Source: Micromonospora yangpuensis
GTDB lineage: Bacteria > Actinomycetota > Actinomycetes > Mycobacteriales > Micromonosporaceae
Length of the DNA: 64,000 nt
Assembly: GCF_900091615.1 (NCBI RefSeq)
Contig: NZ_FMIA01000002.1
Span: 1,178,001 to 1,242,000 of the forward strand
Direction: 5' to 3'
Shown here: positions 9,692 to 17,525 of the stretch, piece by piece
Numbering within the stretch: position 1 is the first letter of the stretch
How the letters are laid out: each line of letters begins with the position of its first letter
The notes under the pieces: generated by a model
What the model was told of the DNA's origin: nothing
Database searches by the model: none
Seen by the model: the letters and a program-made list of their open reading frames with translations, nothing else
Made by a program: the position numbers and the translations under genes

Positions 9692-9746
9692 TGTGAGAGG
9701 GGTGCCCCGCTCTACCGAAAGCGTTAAGAAGGGGCCCTTCCTTACA
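9692..9746 (-). repeat. 55-bp dispersed element, copy A
   Basis: Reading on the minus strand: AAGGAAGGGCCCC, then TTAACGCTTTCGGTA, AGCGGGG-CA-CCCC and CTCTCACA. It starts three bases after the stop codon of the 918-residue protein gene. The same 55-bp unit occurs at 22935-22989, 54371-54424 and 56294-56348. It contains a CGCT/AGCG stem with an eight-base loop next to a GGGG/CCCC stem. Confidence 0.85.
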
Positions 9747-9749
9747 CCT

Positions 9750-12506
9750 TTAGTAGCCGGCGGAGCGGAACTCGTACTCCCGGTCGTCGTCGCGGTCACC
9801 GGTGTCCCGGCTGAAGTCCCAGCCCCCGGCGGCCTCCCGGCCCGGTCGGCCGCCGACGGCGAAGCCGCCGATCTCCTGACCACGACGCCAGCCGCGGAAG
9901 TATCCGGTGGTGTTCTCGGCGAGGCTGGCCGCGTCACGCACTATGCGCAGGGGACGCTCCTCGCGGAGCGGCGAGCCGGGCACCAGGTTGGCCTGGGGTA
10001 CCCGCTTGGGCAGGCCGGCCGAGGTCGCCGCACCAACCGCAGGCTCGGCGGCCTGCTCGGCGGCCTGCCAACCGGTGTCGGCGGTGCTCGTCCACTCGAT
10101 GTCGGTCTCGTCGCCGTGCCCGACGAACCAGGCGGACTTCGCCGCGGCGAAGATGAGCAGGTCCCCGTCGCCCTCGTCGGCGATCGGCGGCGGCCGGTGC
10201 TCCACCGGGGGCCGGTGCTCCACCGGGGGCCGGTGCTCCAGCGGGGAACGCTGCCCCAGCGGCGAACGCTGCTCCAGCCCGGAGCGCTCACCCAGCGGTG
10301 AGCGGTGTTCCAGCGACGGGCGCTCCAAGGAGGCCCGCTGTTCCAACGAGGTCCGGTGCTCCAACGAGGACCGCTGGTCCGACGCGGAACGCTCCTCCAG
10401 TGGTGACCGGTGTTCGAGCGAGGCGCGCTGTTCCAGCGAGGGACGGCGCTCCAGGGACGACCGCTGCTCCAACGACGCCCGCTGCTCCAGGGAAGGCCGG
10501 TGCTCCAGCGACGAGCGCTGCTCCAACGATGGGCGCGGCTCCAGGGATGAGCGCTGGTCCAGGCCTCGGCGCTGGTCCACGGGGGAGCGTTCGCCCAGCG
10601 GAGGACGGTGGTCGAGCGGGGAACGGTGACCCGGCGGGGGCTGTTCGGCGCGGGCGGCGGCCCGGCCACCACGCGTGGCGTCCTCCCCGACCAGCCGCAG
10701 CGGCGGGTTCTCCAGCTGCGGCGGGTCGGCCGGCGCGGTGCCGCCGTCGCGGCGCGTCCGGTCGCCCAGCGGCGGCGGCTCGACGAGCCGCAGCATCGGC
10801 GGCTCCGGGGGCAGGTCGTCGGCCAACCAGGGCGGGGTGACCCGGCCGTCGGTCGTACCGGGGTCGGTGTTCGAGTCGATGCTCCGGCCGGCCGGCTCGC
10901 CGGGGTACGCCACCGCGTTGTCGGCGGAGCTGTCGGAGTGGTCGTCGGCGTTGGCGACCAGCGGCCAGTTCGCCCGTGACCCGGGCGGTGCGGTCGGCTC
11001 CGGACCGGGCCGAGGGGTGGGCACCGGCACATTCAGGTCGGTCACGCTGAAGCCGCCCGTCGGCGGGTCCCCGGCAGTGGTCTGCGGGCGGGGCGGGATC
11101 ACCGTACGCTGCCGCTCCGCGCGGGCGCTGTTGATCGCCGCGGTGGTCAGTGTCGGACGGAAGGGCTCACCGGCCTCGGCGGGCGGCACCTTGTGGCGCT
11201 GCGCCGGGGTGATCGGGGTGATCCCGGGCGGCGGCGGTGGCGGCGCGGAGACCGGCCGGTTGGCCGGCGGGTCCACCCGGGTGGGCGCGTCGATCAGCGA
11301 GGGCCGGGGCTCGGTACGGCCGGGCGGCGTCGAGACCGGCGGTCCGGCCACCGCGGCCGGGGTAAGCGGGGACGGTGCCACCGGCGGCGGAGCGATCGGG
11401 GTCGGTGCCACCGGCGGGGGACCGAGGGGGCGGGGTGGCGGTGGTGGCGTGCCCTGCCCGACCGGCTCGGGGCGGCTGCGCCGCCCGCCACCGGGTGCCG
11501 GTGGCGTCTCGACCGGCCGGACGGACCGGAGCCCGGGGCCGCTGCCACCGGTCCCGGGCAGTTCGCCGACGGCTTCGCCCCGACGCGCGGCGGCCCGGCG
11601 GCCGGGGACCGGCGTGGGGGCGGTGACCCGGGCGCTGAGCGCGCTCACCAGCGCCTCGCAGCCGGCGTCGCAGGCCCGTACCGAGGCGACCGCCTGCCGG
11701 ACGGTCTCCGCGACCGCAGAGGTGAGCGCGCGGTTGACGGTGGCCCGTCGGGGCGTCTCCGAGATGGCGACCCGCAGCGCGGTGACCGCCTCATTGATCT
11801 CGTCGGCCTCCGCCACGCCGTCGGCGGCGAGGTGCGCCGCGACCGCGTCGGCGGCGACCGAGATCTCCCGGCCCCGGGCCATGGTGCCGGTCAGCATGCC
11901 GGGCTCCGGCAACGCGTCGAGCACGGCCAGCGCGACCGGCTCGGCCGGGTCCGGGTACGCCCGCAGCGCGGCCGGGTACAACTCGCGGAGCACCTCACGC
12001 AGCGCCGCCGCCGCCGCGTGCCTGCCGGTGGACAGGGCCGCGTGCGCGGCGAGCACCTGCTTGTAGTTGGCCAGGTCACGGGGAGCGGGCAGGGTGACCG
12101 CCGACAGCGCGCCGGCCTGCAACGCCCGGGCCAGGCCGACGGCCCGCCGCTCGGCCGGTGCGGAGTGCATCTCCTCCACCGAGTCGTCGTCGGCGAAACG
12201 CTCGGCGAAGTCGTCCACCGAGTCGTCGTCGGCGATCGCGAGTGGACGACCGGCGGCACTGAGCAGCGAGGTGATCGTGTGGTCGTCGCTGTCGGCGGCG
12301 ATCGCCGCACCGCTCGGGCCGCCCGAGCGCTCGACGAGCAGCGCGACCAGCCGGGCGTAACCGGCTGGTTCGTCGCCGATCTCACAGAGATGCAGCAGAC
12401 GGCCTGCGTCGTCGACCACGGCGGAGGTCAGCGCCGAGCCGGCCGCGGCCGATCCCTCGGTCGCATCCGCCGAGGCCAGACCGCAGTACACGCGCACGAG
12501 CGCCAC
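9750..12506 (-). CDS. Repeat protein with degenerate IS110-like N-domain and conservon-kinase C-terminal module
   Basis: 918 residues, GTG start with GAGGAGG upstream. Residues 1 to about 310 follow the layout of IS110-family DEDD transposase N-domains (AGYARLVALLVE, SLLSAAGRPLAI, VGLARALQAGALSA, LPAPRDLANYKQVL), but the acidic catalytic positions appear lost. Residues 310-630 are Pro-rich and low complexity. Residues 629-771 are 24 tandem units, all hexapeptides except one of five residues, of the type SLEQR-S/P/A. Residues 782-877 carry LLIFAAAKSAWF, ADTGWQAAE, SAGLPKRVPQANLVPG (831-844) and YFRGWRRGQ, the same ordered motifs as the CvnA C-terminus encoded 2.2 kb away. No TM or signal peptide. 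I infer a conservon-associated scaffold rather than an active transposase; function is unknown. Confidence 0.7.
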   Translation of the reverse strand: MALVRVYCGLASADATEGSAAAGSALTSAVVDDAGRLLHLCEIGDEPAGYARLVALLVERSGGPSGAAIAADSDDHTITSLLSAAGRPLAIADDDSVDDFAERFADDDSVEEMHSAPAERRAVGLARALQAGALSAVTLPAPRDLANYKQVLAAHAALSTGRHAAAAALREVLRELYPAALRAYPDPAEPVALAVLDALPEPGMLTGTMARGREISVAADAVAAHLAADGVAEADEINEAVTALRVAISETPRRATVNRALTSAVAETVRQAVASVRACDAGCEALVSALSARVTAPTPVPGRRAAARRGEAVGELPGTGGSGPGLRSVRPVETPPAPGGGRRSRPEPVGQGTPPPPPRPLGPPPVAPTPIAPPPVAPSPLTPAAVAGPPVSTPPGRTEPRPSLIDAPTRVDPPANRPVSAPPPPPPGITPITPAQRHKVPPAEAGEPFRPTLTTAAINSARAERQRTVIPPRPQTTAGDPPTGGFSVTDLNVPVPTPRPGPEPTAPPGSRANWPLVANADDHSDSSADNAVAYPGEPAGRSIDSNTDPGTTDGRVTPPWLADDLPPEPPMLRLVEPPPLGDRTRRDGGTAPADPPQLENPPLRLVGEDATRGGRAAARAEQPPPGHRSPLDHRPPLGERSPVDQRRGLDQRSSLEPRPSLEQRSSLEHRPSLEQRASLEQRSSLERRPSLEQRASLEHRSPLEERSASDQRSSLEHRTSLEQRASLERPSLEHRSPLGERSGLEQRSPLGQRSPLEHRPPVEHRPPVEHRPPPIADEGDGDLLIFAAAKSAWFVGHGDETDIEWTSTADTGWQAAEQAAEPAVGAATSAGLPKRVPQANLVPGSPLREERPLRIVRDAASLAENTTGYFRGWRRGQEIGGFAVGGRPGREAAGGWDFSRDTGDRDDDREYEFRSAGY
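10194..10622 (-). repeat. 18-bp coding tandem repeats (24 hexapeptide units, one of five residues)
   Basis: Degenerate 18-bp units encode SLEQRS/SLEHRP/SPLGER-type hexapeptides at residues 629-771 of the gene above. Units vary mostly at positions 1-2 (SS, PS, AS, SP, PP) and 5 (Q, H, E, R, P), while Leu/Val, Glu/Asp/Gly and the final Arg are kept. One unit is a residue short. The array alternates acidic and basic residues and is probably an extended linker. Confidence 0.85.
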
Positions 12507-12569
12507 GGCGTCGTCCTCCTCACGAACACAGGTCGTTCTCTGCCAGTGACTGATGCTCCCTGGTGCGGG

Positions 12570-13529
12570 TCAGTCGCGCCAGTCCACCACTGCAGAGATC
12601 TTCCCGACAATGGTGCGCCAACCCAAACTGGCGGTCTGCGCCCCGATCTTCTTCAGCCGTCGGCGACCGAGGAAACCACCGACCCCGCCGTTGACGGTGG
12701 CCCGCAGCGCCTCGTCCAGGTCGTCGAGGCTGGAGCCCGAGGAGAGCATGTCCAACACCGACGGCAGACGCAGCGAGTACGCCAGGTCACGGGCCACCTC
12801 GCCGGCCTGGATCAGGAGGTTGGGATCCCAGGTGTCGTGCCCGCCGCGCAGGTTCTCCACCACCAGGTCGAGCTCGTAGGTGTCCTCGTCGAGCGGGACG
12901 ACGTCGGCCGGTTCGAGCCGTTCGGACAGTTCGCGCCAACCATCCAGTTGGGACAGGTCGTTCGGCGCGCCGGACCGGACGAAGGTGACGAGCGACTCCG
13001 GGGTCTTGAAGAGCAGCAACCGCCCCTGGTGGGTCAGGAAGGCCGGCACCTCCTCGTCACCGGCGTCGTCGTCCGTCTCGTCCTCGTCCTCGTCGTCCTC
13101 GGCGGTGTCGCCGCCGGCCCGCTTGCCAGCGGCTTCCTTGTCGCTCTCGGCGAACTCCTCGGCGACCTCCTCGTCGAGGATCACCACCGTCTCGTCGTCC
13201 TCGTCCTCCGCCTCGGCGGCGGCCTGCCGGCGGGCGAGGAACGGGTCGTCCTGGTCCCGCTCGGTCACGTCCGTCGGGGTGACCTCGCGAGCCGGCCGGT
13301 ACGCCCGCAGCGTGAAGCCGGTGCCGGCGGGCAGGGCGACCTCCACCGGATCGATCCGCGTCTCGGCCCAGAGCGCGCGGTCGGGTGCCGTGGTCGGCTC
13401 GGCGACAGCCTCGATGTCGACCTCGTCGGGCTCGGCCGACCCGGTGGTCTCGTCGGACTCGGCCGATCCCGTGGTGTCGTCGAGCTCGGGCTCGTCGGCG
13501 TCGGGCCGTTGGGGCGACTGACGGGCCAC
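12570..13529 (-). CDS. Conserved acidic actinobacterial protein of unknown function
   Basis: 319 residues. The GTG at 13529 is chosen because GGAGG sits exactly five bases upstream (13535-13539). Residues 1-80 are polar with ESDETTGSAE-type repeats. Around 85-105 is ALPAGTGFTLRAYRP. Residues 120-190 are extremely Asp/Glu-rich (EDDEDEDETDDDAGDEE). The C-terminal 130 residues are folded: LTHQGRLLLFKTPESLVTFV, LDLVVENLRGGHDTWDPNLLIQAGEVARDLAYSL. No signal or membrane segment. I do not recognise a function; the acidic middle suggests a protein that contacts a basic or nucleic-acid-binding partner. A TAGGGT-like -10 lies about 75 bp upstream on the minus strand. Confidence 0.7.
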   Translation of the reverse strand: MARQSPQRPDADEPELDDTTGSAESDETTGSAEPDEVDIEAVAEPTTAPDRALWAETRIDPVEVALPAGTGFTLRAYRPAREVTPTDVTERDQDDPFLARRQAAAEAEDEDDETVVILDEEVAEEFAESDKEAAGKRAGGDTAEDDEDEDETDDDAGDEEVPAFLTHQGRLLLFKTPESLVTFVRSGAPNDLSQLDGWRELSERLEPADVVPLDEDTYELDLVVENLRGGHDTWDPNLLIQAGEVARDLAYSLRLPSVLDMLSSGSSLDDLDEALRATVNGGVGGFLGRRRLKKIGAQTASLGWRTIVGKISAVVDWRD

Positions 13530-13665
13530 GCTGACCTCCGTATGCTTCGGGTTGCCCACTCGTCGGCCTTCCGACCGCCAAGTGACTCTGGGCACATACC
13601 CTAGTGGGCGACTCCGGTACCGCGCTGCGCGCACCCCGCCGGCACGTCGGATCAGGGCCGGAGGA

Positions 13666-15606
13666 TCAGGGGGCCAGGGCGAGGTAACCCCGCTCGGCGG
13701 CCTCCTGCGCCAGCCACTGGTCCCGGTACCAGCCGGGCACCCGGACCAGCTCGGCGTGCGGACCCTGCTGCACCACCCGGCCGGAGTCCAGCACCAGGAT
13801 GTCGTCCAACGCGTCAAGTCCGCTGAGCCGATGGCTGATCAGCAGCACCGAGTGCCCGGCCGGGGTGGCGGCCAGCGCCGAGGCGAGGACGGCGTCGGCG
13901 GCGGCCGGATCGAGCCCCTCGGTCGGCTCGTCGAGCACCAGCACCCCCGGCGCGGCCAGCAGGGCGCGGGCCAGGGCGAGTCGTTGCCGCTGCCCACCGG
14001 AGAGCTGTTCGCCCTGCTCACCCACGATGGTGTCGTACTGCTCGGGTTGGGCGCGTACCCAGTCCAGCAGCCCGGCCGCGGCGGTCGCCGCGGTCAGTTC
14101 CCCCGGGTCGGCGTCGGGGCGGCCGAGCAGCAGGTTCTCCCGGACCGAGGCGTGGAAGACGTACGCCTCGGCGAGCAGGCCGCCCACCGTGCGGGGCAGC
14201 TGCTCCGCCGGTAGCTCGGCGAGGTCCACGCCGGACAGGGTGACCCGCCCGGAGCGGGGCCGGACGGCACCGGTGAGCACGGCGGCCAGGGTGCTCTTGC
14301 CGGCGCCGCTCGGCCCGACCACGGCGACCCGGCGGCCGGCCGGCAGGTCCAGGTCGAACCGGTCGAGGGCGGCCGGGCCGCCGTCCCGGTACCGGACGGT
14401 CACCCGGTCGAACCGGACGTCGCACGGCCCCTCGGCCGGCTCCGAATGGGCCTCGGGCGGCCCCTCGGCCGGCTTCGAATGGGCCTCGGGCGGCCCCTCG
14501 GCCTGGCGCGCCGCGCTCGTCGGGGCGGGCGAGGTGGCCGGCGGGTCGAGCAGCGCGGCGACCCGGGCCAGCCCGGCGCGCAACTGGGTCCACTGTCGGG
14601 CGGCACCGACCAGGGCCAGGGCGATCTCGACGGCGGCGAGGGTGCCGACCGCGAGTACCCCGACGAGCACCCCGTCCACCCCGGCGCGGAGTGCGACCAG
14701 CACCACCGCGGCGGCGGTCAGTCCGGCCACCAGCACCCCGGCCGCGTCGACGGCGAACCCGACCGCGGCGAGGCGGCGCTCCAGCCGGCCCAGCCGGTCG
14801 GCCCGCTGCCGGGCGGCCCGCCACGCGTACCCGGTGGCGCCGAAGGCGGCCAGGTCGGCCGCGCCGTGGGTGAGGTCGACGGCGTCCGCGGCCAGTTCAC
14901 CCCGCAGCGGGGCGACCTCGGCGGCCCCCCGGCGGGTGAGCGCGGTGGCCAGCACCGGCAGGACCACCCCGGCCACCAGCAGTCCCAGCGCGAGCGCCCC
15001 GGCGGCGGCCGGGGAGACCAGCGCCGCCCCGCCCACGGCCAGCACCCCGACCAGCCCGGCGGCGGACGCCGGTACGAGCACCCGCAGCAGCAGGTCCTGC
15101 ACCGTCTCGACGTCGGAGACGAGCCGGCTGAGCGCGTCGCCCGAGCGTTGCCCGACGCTGTCCCGGCTGGCCGCCAGGCTGGCGAAGACCCGGGCCCGTA
15201 CGTCGGCGACCAGGCGCAGCACGGCGTCGTGGCCGGCGAGGCGCTCGGTGTAGCGGAACACCCCCCGGCCGATGGCGAGCGCCCGGACGGCGACGATCGC
15301 CACGGTGAGCCGGTCCAGCGGTGGCTGGCCGGCGGCGCTCATCAGCAGCCAGGTCGCGGTCGCCATCAGGGCCAGTCCGGCCAGCTCGGTGGCCGTGGCG
15401 AGCAGCCCCGCGCCGAGCAGTCGGCGCAGGTACGGCCGGGTGAGCCGCAGCACGGCCCGCTCGGCGGCGAACCGGCCCGACCGGCTCGACCGGCTCGGTT
15501 GGCTCGGCTGGCCCGGTTGGCTCGGCTGGCCCGACTGGCTCTGCCGGCCCGGCTGCCCGGTCCGGGCCCCCGACCCGGCGGGGACGCTGGTGGGCTCGTC
15601 GCTCAT
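13666..15606 (-). CDS. cydC: Thiol reductant ABC exporter subunit CydC
   Basis: 646 residues: a low-complexity Gln/Ser/Pro/Gly N-terminus (1-45), a six-helix transmembrane domain (about 50-330) with TATWLLMSAAGQPPLDRL and RYTERLAGHDAVLRLVADVR typical of CydC, and an ATPase domain with Walker A GPSGAGKST, signature [15 protein letters not shown] and Walker B VLVLDEP. CydDC exports cysteine and glutathione and is needed for cytochrome bd assembly. A duplicated 11-residue unit (PPEAHSKPAEG) joins the two domains. Its start overlaps the cydD stop (ATGA, 15603-15606), so the pair is coupled. cydAB are not in this window. Confidence 0.88.
   Translation of the reverse strand: MSDEPTSVPAGSGARTGQPGRQSQSGQPSQPGQPSQPSRSSRSGRFAAERAVLRLTRPYLRRLLGAGLLATATELAGLALMATATWLLMSAAGQPPLDRLTVAIVAVRALAIGRGVFRYTERLAGHDAVLRLVADVRARVFASLAASRDSVGQRSGDALSRLVSDVETVQDLLLRVLVPASAAGLVGVLAVGGAALVSPAAAGALALGLLVAGVVLPVLATALTRRGAAEVAPLRGELAADAVDLTHGAADLAAFGATGYAWRAARQRADRLGRLERRLAAVGFAVDAAGVLVAGLTAAAVVLVALRAGVDGVLVGVLAVGTLAAVEIALALVGAARQWTQLRAGLARVAALLDPPATSPAPTSAARQAEGPPEAHSKPAEGPPEAHSEPAEGPCDVRFDRVTVRYRDGGPAALDRFDLDLPAGRRVAVVGPSGAGKSTLAAVLTGAVRPRSGRVTLSGVDLAELPAEQLPRTVGGLLAEAYVFHASVRENLLLGRPDADPGELTAATAAAGLLDWVRAQPEQYDTIVGEQGEQLSGGQRQRLALARALLAAPGVLVLDEPTEGLDPAAADAVLASALAATPAGHSVLLISHRLSGLDALDDILVLDSGRVVQQGPHAELVRVPGWYRDQWLAQEAAERGYLALAP
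14425..14490 (-). repeat. 33-bp in-frame tandem repeat in cydC
   Basis: Two 33-bp units (14425-14457, 14458-14490) encode PPEAHS(K/E)PAEG in the linker between the membrane and ATPase domains. The two copies differ at only a few bases. Confidence 0.75.
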
Positions 15607-17429
15607 CGCAGGGCCTCGGCGGTGGGGGTGAGTTCGGTGACCCGGCCGTCGACGACCCGCAGGATCCGGTCGGCGTCGGCGAGCAGGGCGGGGCGGTGCG
15701 CCACCAGCAGGGCGGTCCGCCCGGCGACGAGGCGGCGGGTGGCGGCCAGCACGGCCGTCTCGCTGGCGGTGTCCAGCCGGGCGGTCGGCTCGTCGAGCAG
15801 CACGATCGGGGCGTCCCGCAGGAACGCCCGGGCCAGCGCCACCCGCTGCCGTTGCCCGCTGGACAGGCCGTGGCCGCGTTCACCGAGCCGGGTGGCGAGT
15901 CCGTCGGGCAGTGCGGCGAGCACCTCGTCCAGCGCGGCGTCCCGGACCGCGCGGGCCAGCTCCTCGTCTGGGGTGTCCGGCGCGCCGAGCCGGATGTTGT
16001 CGGCAAGCGTGGTGGCGAAGAGGTGGGCCCGCTGCGGCACCCAGGCCAGCTGCCGACGCCAGGCGTCCCGGTCGACCCCGGCCAGGTCGATCCCGGCCAC
16101 GGTGATCCGGCCCTCGGTCGGGGTGACGAAGCCGAGCAGGAGGCCGAGCAGGGTGCTCTTGCCCGCACCGCTGGGACCGACGACCGCGATCCGCTCGCCG
16201 GGCCGGATGGTCAACGTCACGTCGCGCAGCGCCGTGGTACGCGGGTAGGCGACGCTCACCCCCACCAACCGGATCTCGCCCCGCCCGTCCGGAACCGGCC
16301 CGCTCCCGGCCGGGCTGCCTCCCGCCGGGCTGCCTCCCGCAGGGCCGGTCCTGGCCGGGCCGGCGGTGGCGGTCGTTGTCACGGCGAGGGCCGGGCCGGC
16401 GGTGGCGGTCGTGGCGGTGTCCCGGCCGGGGGTGTCGGTGGTCACCTCGAAGGCGTCGTTGAGCGCGGTCAGCCCCTCCATGCTGGCGTGGAACCGGGCC
16501 CCGGCGGTCCGCAGCGGAAGGTACGCCTCCGGGGTGAGCAGCAGCACCAGCAGGGCGGTGGCCAGCGTCAGCCCGCCGTCGAGCAGCCGGATGCCCACCG
16601 GCACGGCGACCAGCGCCACCGACAGGGTGGCTACCAGTTCCAGCACCAGCCCGGAGAGGAAGGCGATCCGCAGCGTCCGCATGGTGGCGACCCGGTGCCC
16701 GTCGGCCATCCGGTGCACCACGTCGACCTGGGCGCGGGCCCGGCCGAAGGCCCGCAGGGTGGGCAGGCCGGCGACCATGTCGAGGAAGTGCCCGCCGAGG
16801 CGGGACAGCCGTCGCCACTGCCGTTCGGTGGCGGCCTGGGCCTGCCAGCCGAGCAGCGCGCCGAAGATCGGGATCAGCGGCAGGGTGGCCGCGATGACCA
16901 GCGCCGAACTCCAGTCGGCGACCAGGACCCGCAGCAGGACGGCGGCCGGCACGGTGACGCTGAGCAGCAGCTGGGGGAGGTACCCGGTGAAGTAGGCGTC
17001 GAGCGCGTCGAGCCCGCGTCCGGTGAGGGTGGCCAGTTGGCCGGCGCGCTGCCCGGCGACCCAGCCGGGGCCGTTGCGGCCGACCGCGCCGAGCAGCTCA
17101 CCGCGCAGGGTGGCCTTGACGATCGCGGCCACCCGCGCGGCCACCGTGCCCTGCGCCCAGGTGAGCGCCGACCGGGCGGTCACCGCCACCAGGAAACCGG
17201 CAAGCGCGCCCCGGTCGAGCCGGCCGTCGAAGCCGGCCGCCAGCAGCGTGGCCAGCGCGGTGGCCTGCGCGACGATCAGCAGTGCCGCCAGCACCGCGAG
17301 GGCGGTGAGCAGCACGAGGTCGCCCCGGGCCGCGGGGACCCGGCGCAGCAGTCGCGGATCGAACGGACGGCGGTTCACCAGTACGTCGGTGTCCTGTCGT
17401 CGGGTCGTCCTCGGAACACCCACCAGCAC
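15603..17429 (-). CDS. cydD: Thiol reductant ABC exporter subunit CydD
   Basis: 608 residues from the first GTG; the alternative GTG at 17378 (beginning NRRPFDPRLLRR) fits the family start better. Transmembrane domain about 35-325 with ALTWAQGTVAARVAAIVKATLR and GRNGPGWVAGQRAGQLATL, the CydD hallmark; ATPase domain with GPSGAGKSTLLGLLLG, SSGQRQRVALARAF and IVLLDEPTARLD. The domains are joined by a Thr/Ala/Gly repeat linker. Partner of CydC in exporting cysteine/glutathione. No strong ribosome-binding site is seen before either start. The gene precedes cydC in the operon and follows a gap of about 100 bp from the M56 peptidase gene. Confidence 0.87.
   Translation of the reverse strand: MLVGVPRTTRRQDTDVLVNRRPFDPRLLRRVPAARGDLVLLTALAVLAALLIVAQATALATLLAAGFDGRLDRGALAGFLVAVTARSALTWAQGTVAARVAAIVKATLRGELLGAVGRNGPGWVAGQRAGQLATLTGRGLDALDAYFTGYLPQLLLSVTVPAAVLLRVLVADWSSALVIAATLPLIPIFGALLGWQAQAATERQWRRLSRLGGHFLDMVAGLPTLRAFGRARAQVDVVHRMADGHRVATMRTLRIAFLSGLVLELVATLSVALVAVPVGIRLLDGGLTLATALLVLLLTPEAYLPLRTAGARFHASMEGLTALNDAFEVTTDTPGRDTATTATAGPALAVTTTATAGPARTGPAGGSPAGGSPAGSGPVPDGRGEIRLVGVSVAYPRTTALRDVTLTIRPGERIAVVGPSGAGKSTLLGLLLGFVTPTEGRITVAGIDLAGVDRDAWRRQLAWVPQRAHLFATTLADNIRLGAPDTPDEELARAVRDAALDEVLAALPDGLATRLGERGHGLSSGQRQRVALARAFLRDAPIVLLDEPTARLDTASETAVLAATRRLVAGRTALLVAHRPALLADADRILRVVDGRVTELTPTAEALR
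16300..16435 (-). repeat. In-frame repeats in the cydD interdomain linker
   Basis: Repeated GGCCGGGCCGGCGGTGGCGG and CCCGCCGGGCTGCCT blocks encode TTATAGPA and PAGGS units between the transmembrane and ATPase domains. The unit lengths keep the frame. Confidence 0.6.
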
Positions 17430-17525
17430 ATCGCCGGAGAGCCTAGTCGGGCCGGCAGGAGGGTTTCCCAGCGCATGGAGGCCACCTCGACGTGGGTCGG
17501 GGCCCGGGAACGGGCGGGCCGGGGA

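Noticed and set aside
10194..10622. Regular repeats resembling a CRISPR array
   Set aside because: Units are 18 bp, contiguous without spacers, keep the reading frame and encode a degenerate hexapeptide; no cas genes are nearby.
9750..12506. An active IS110 element
   Set aside because: Catalytic acidic residues appear lost, the HhH transposase domain is missing, there are no terminal sequences, and the C-terminus is a host-type conservon module.
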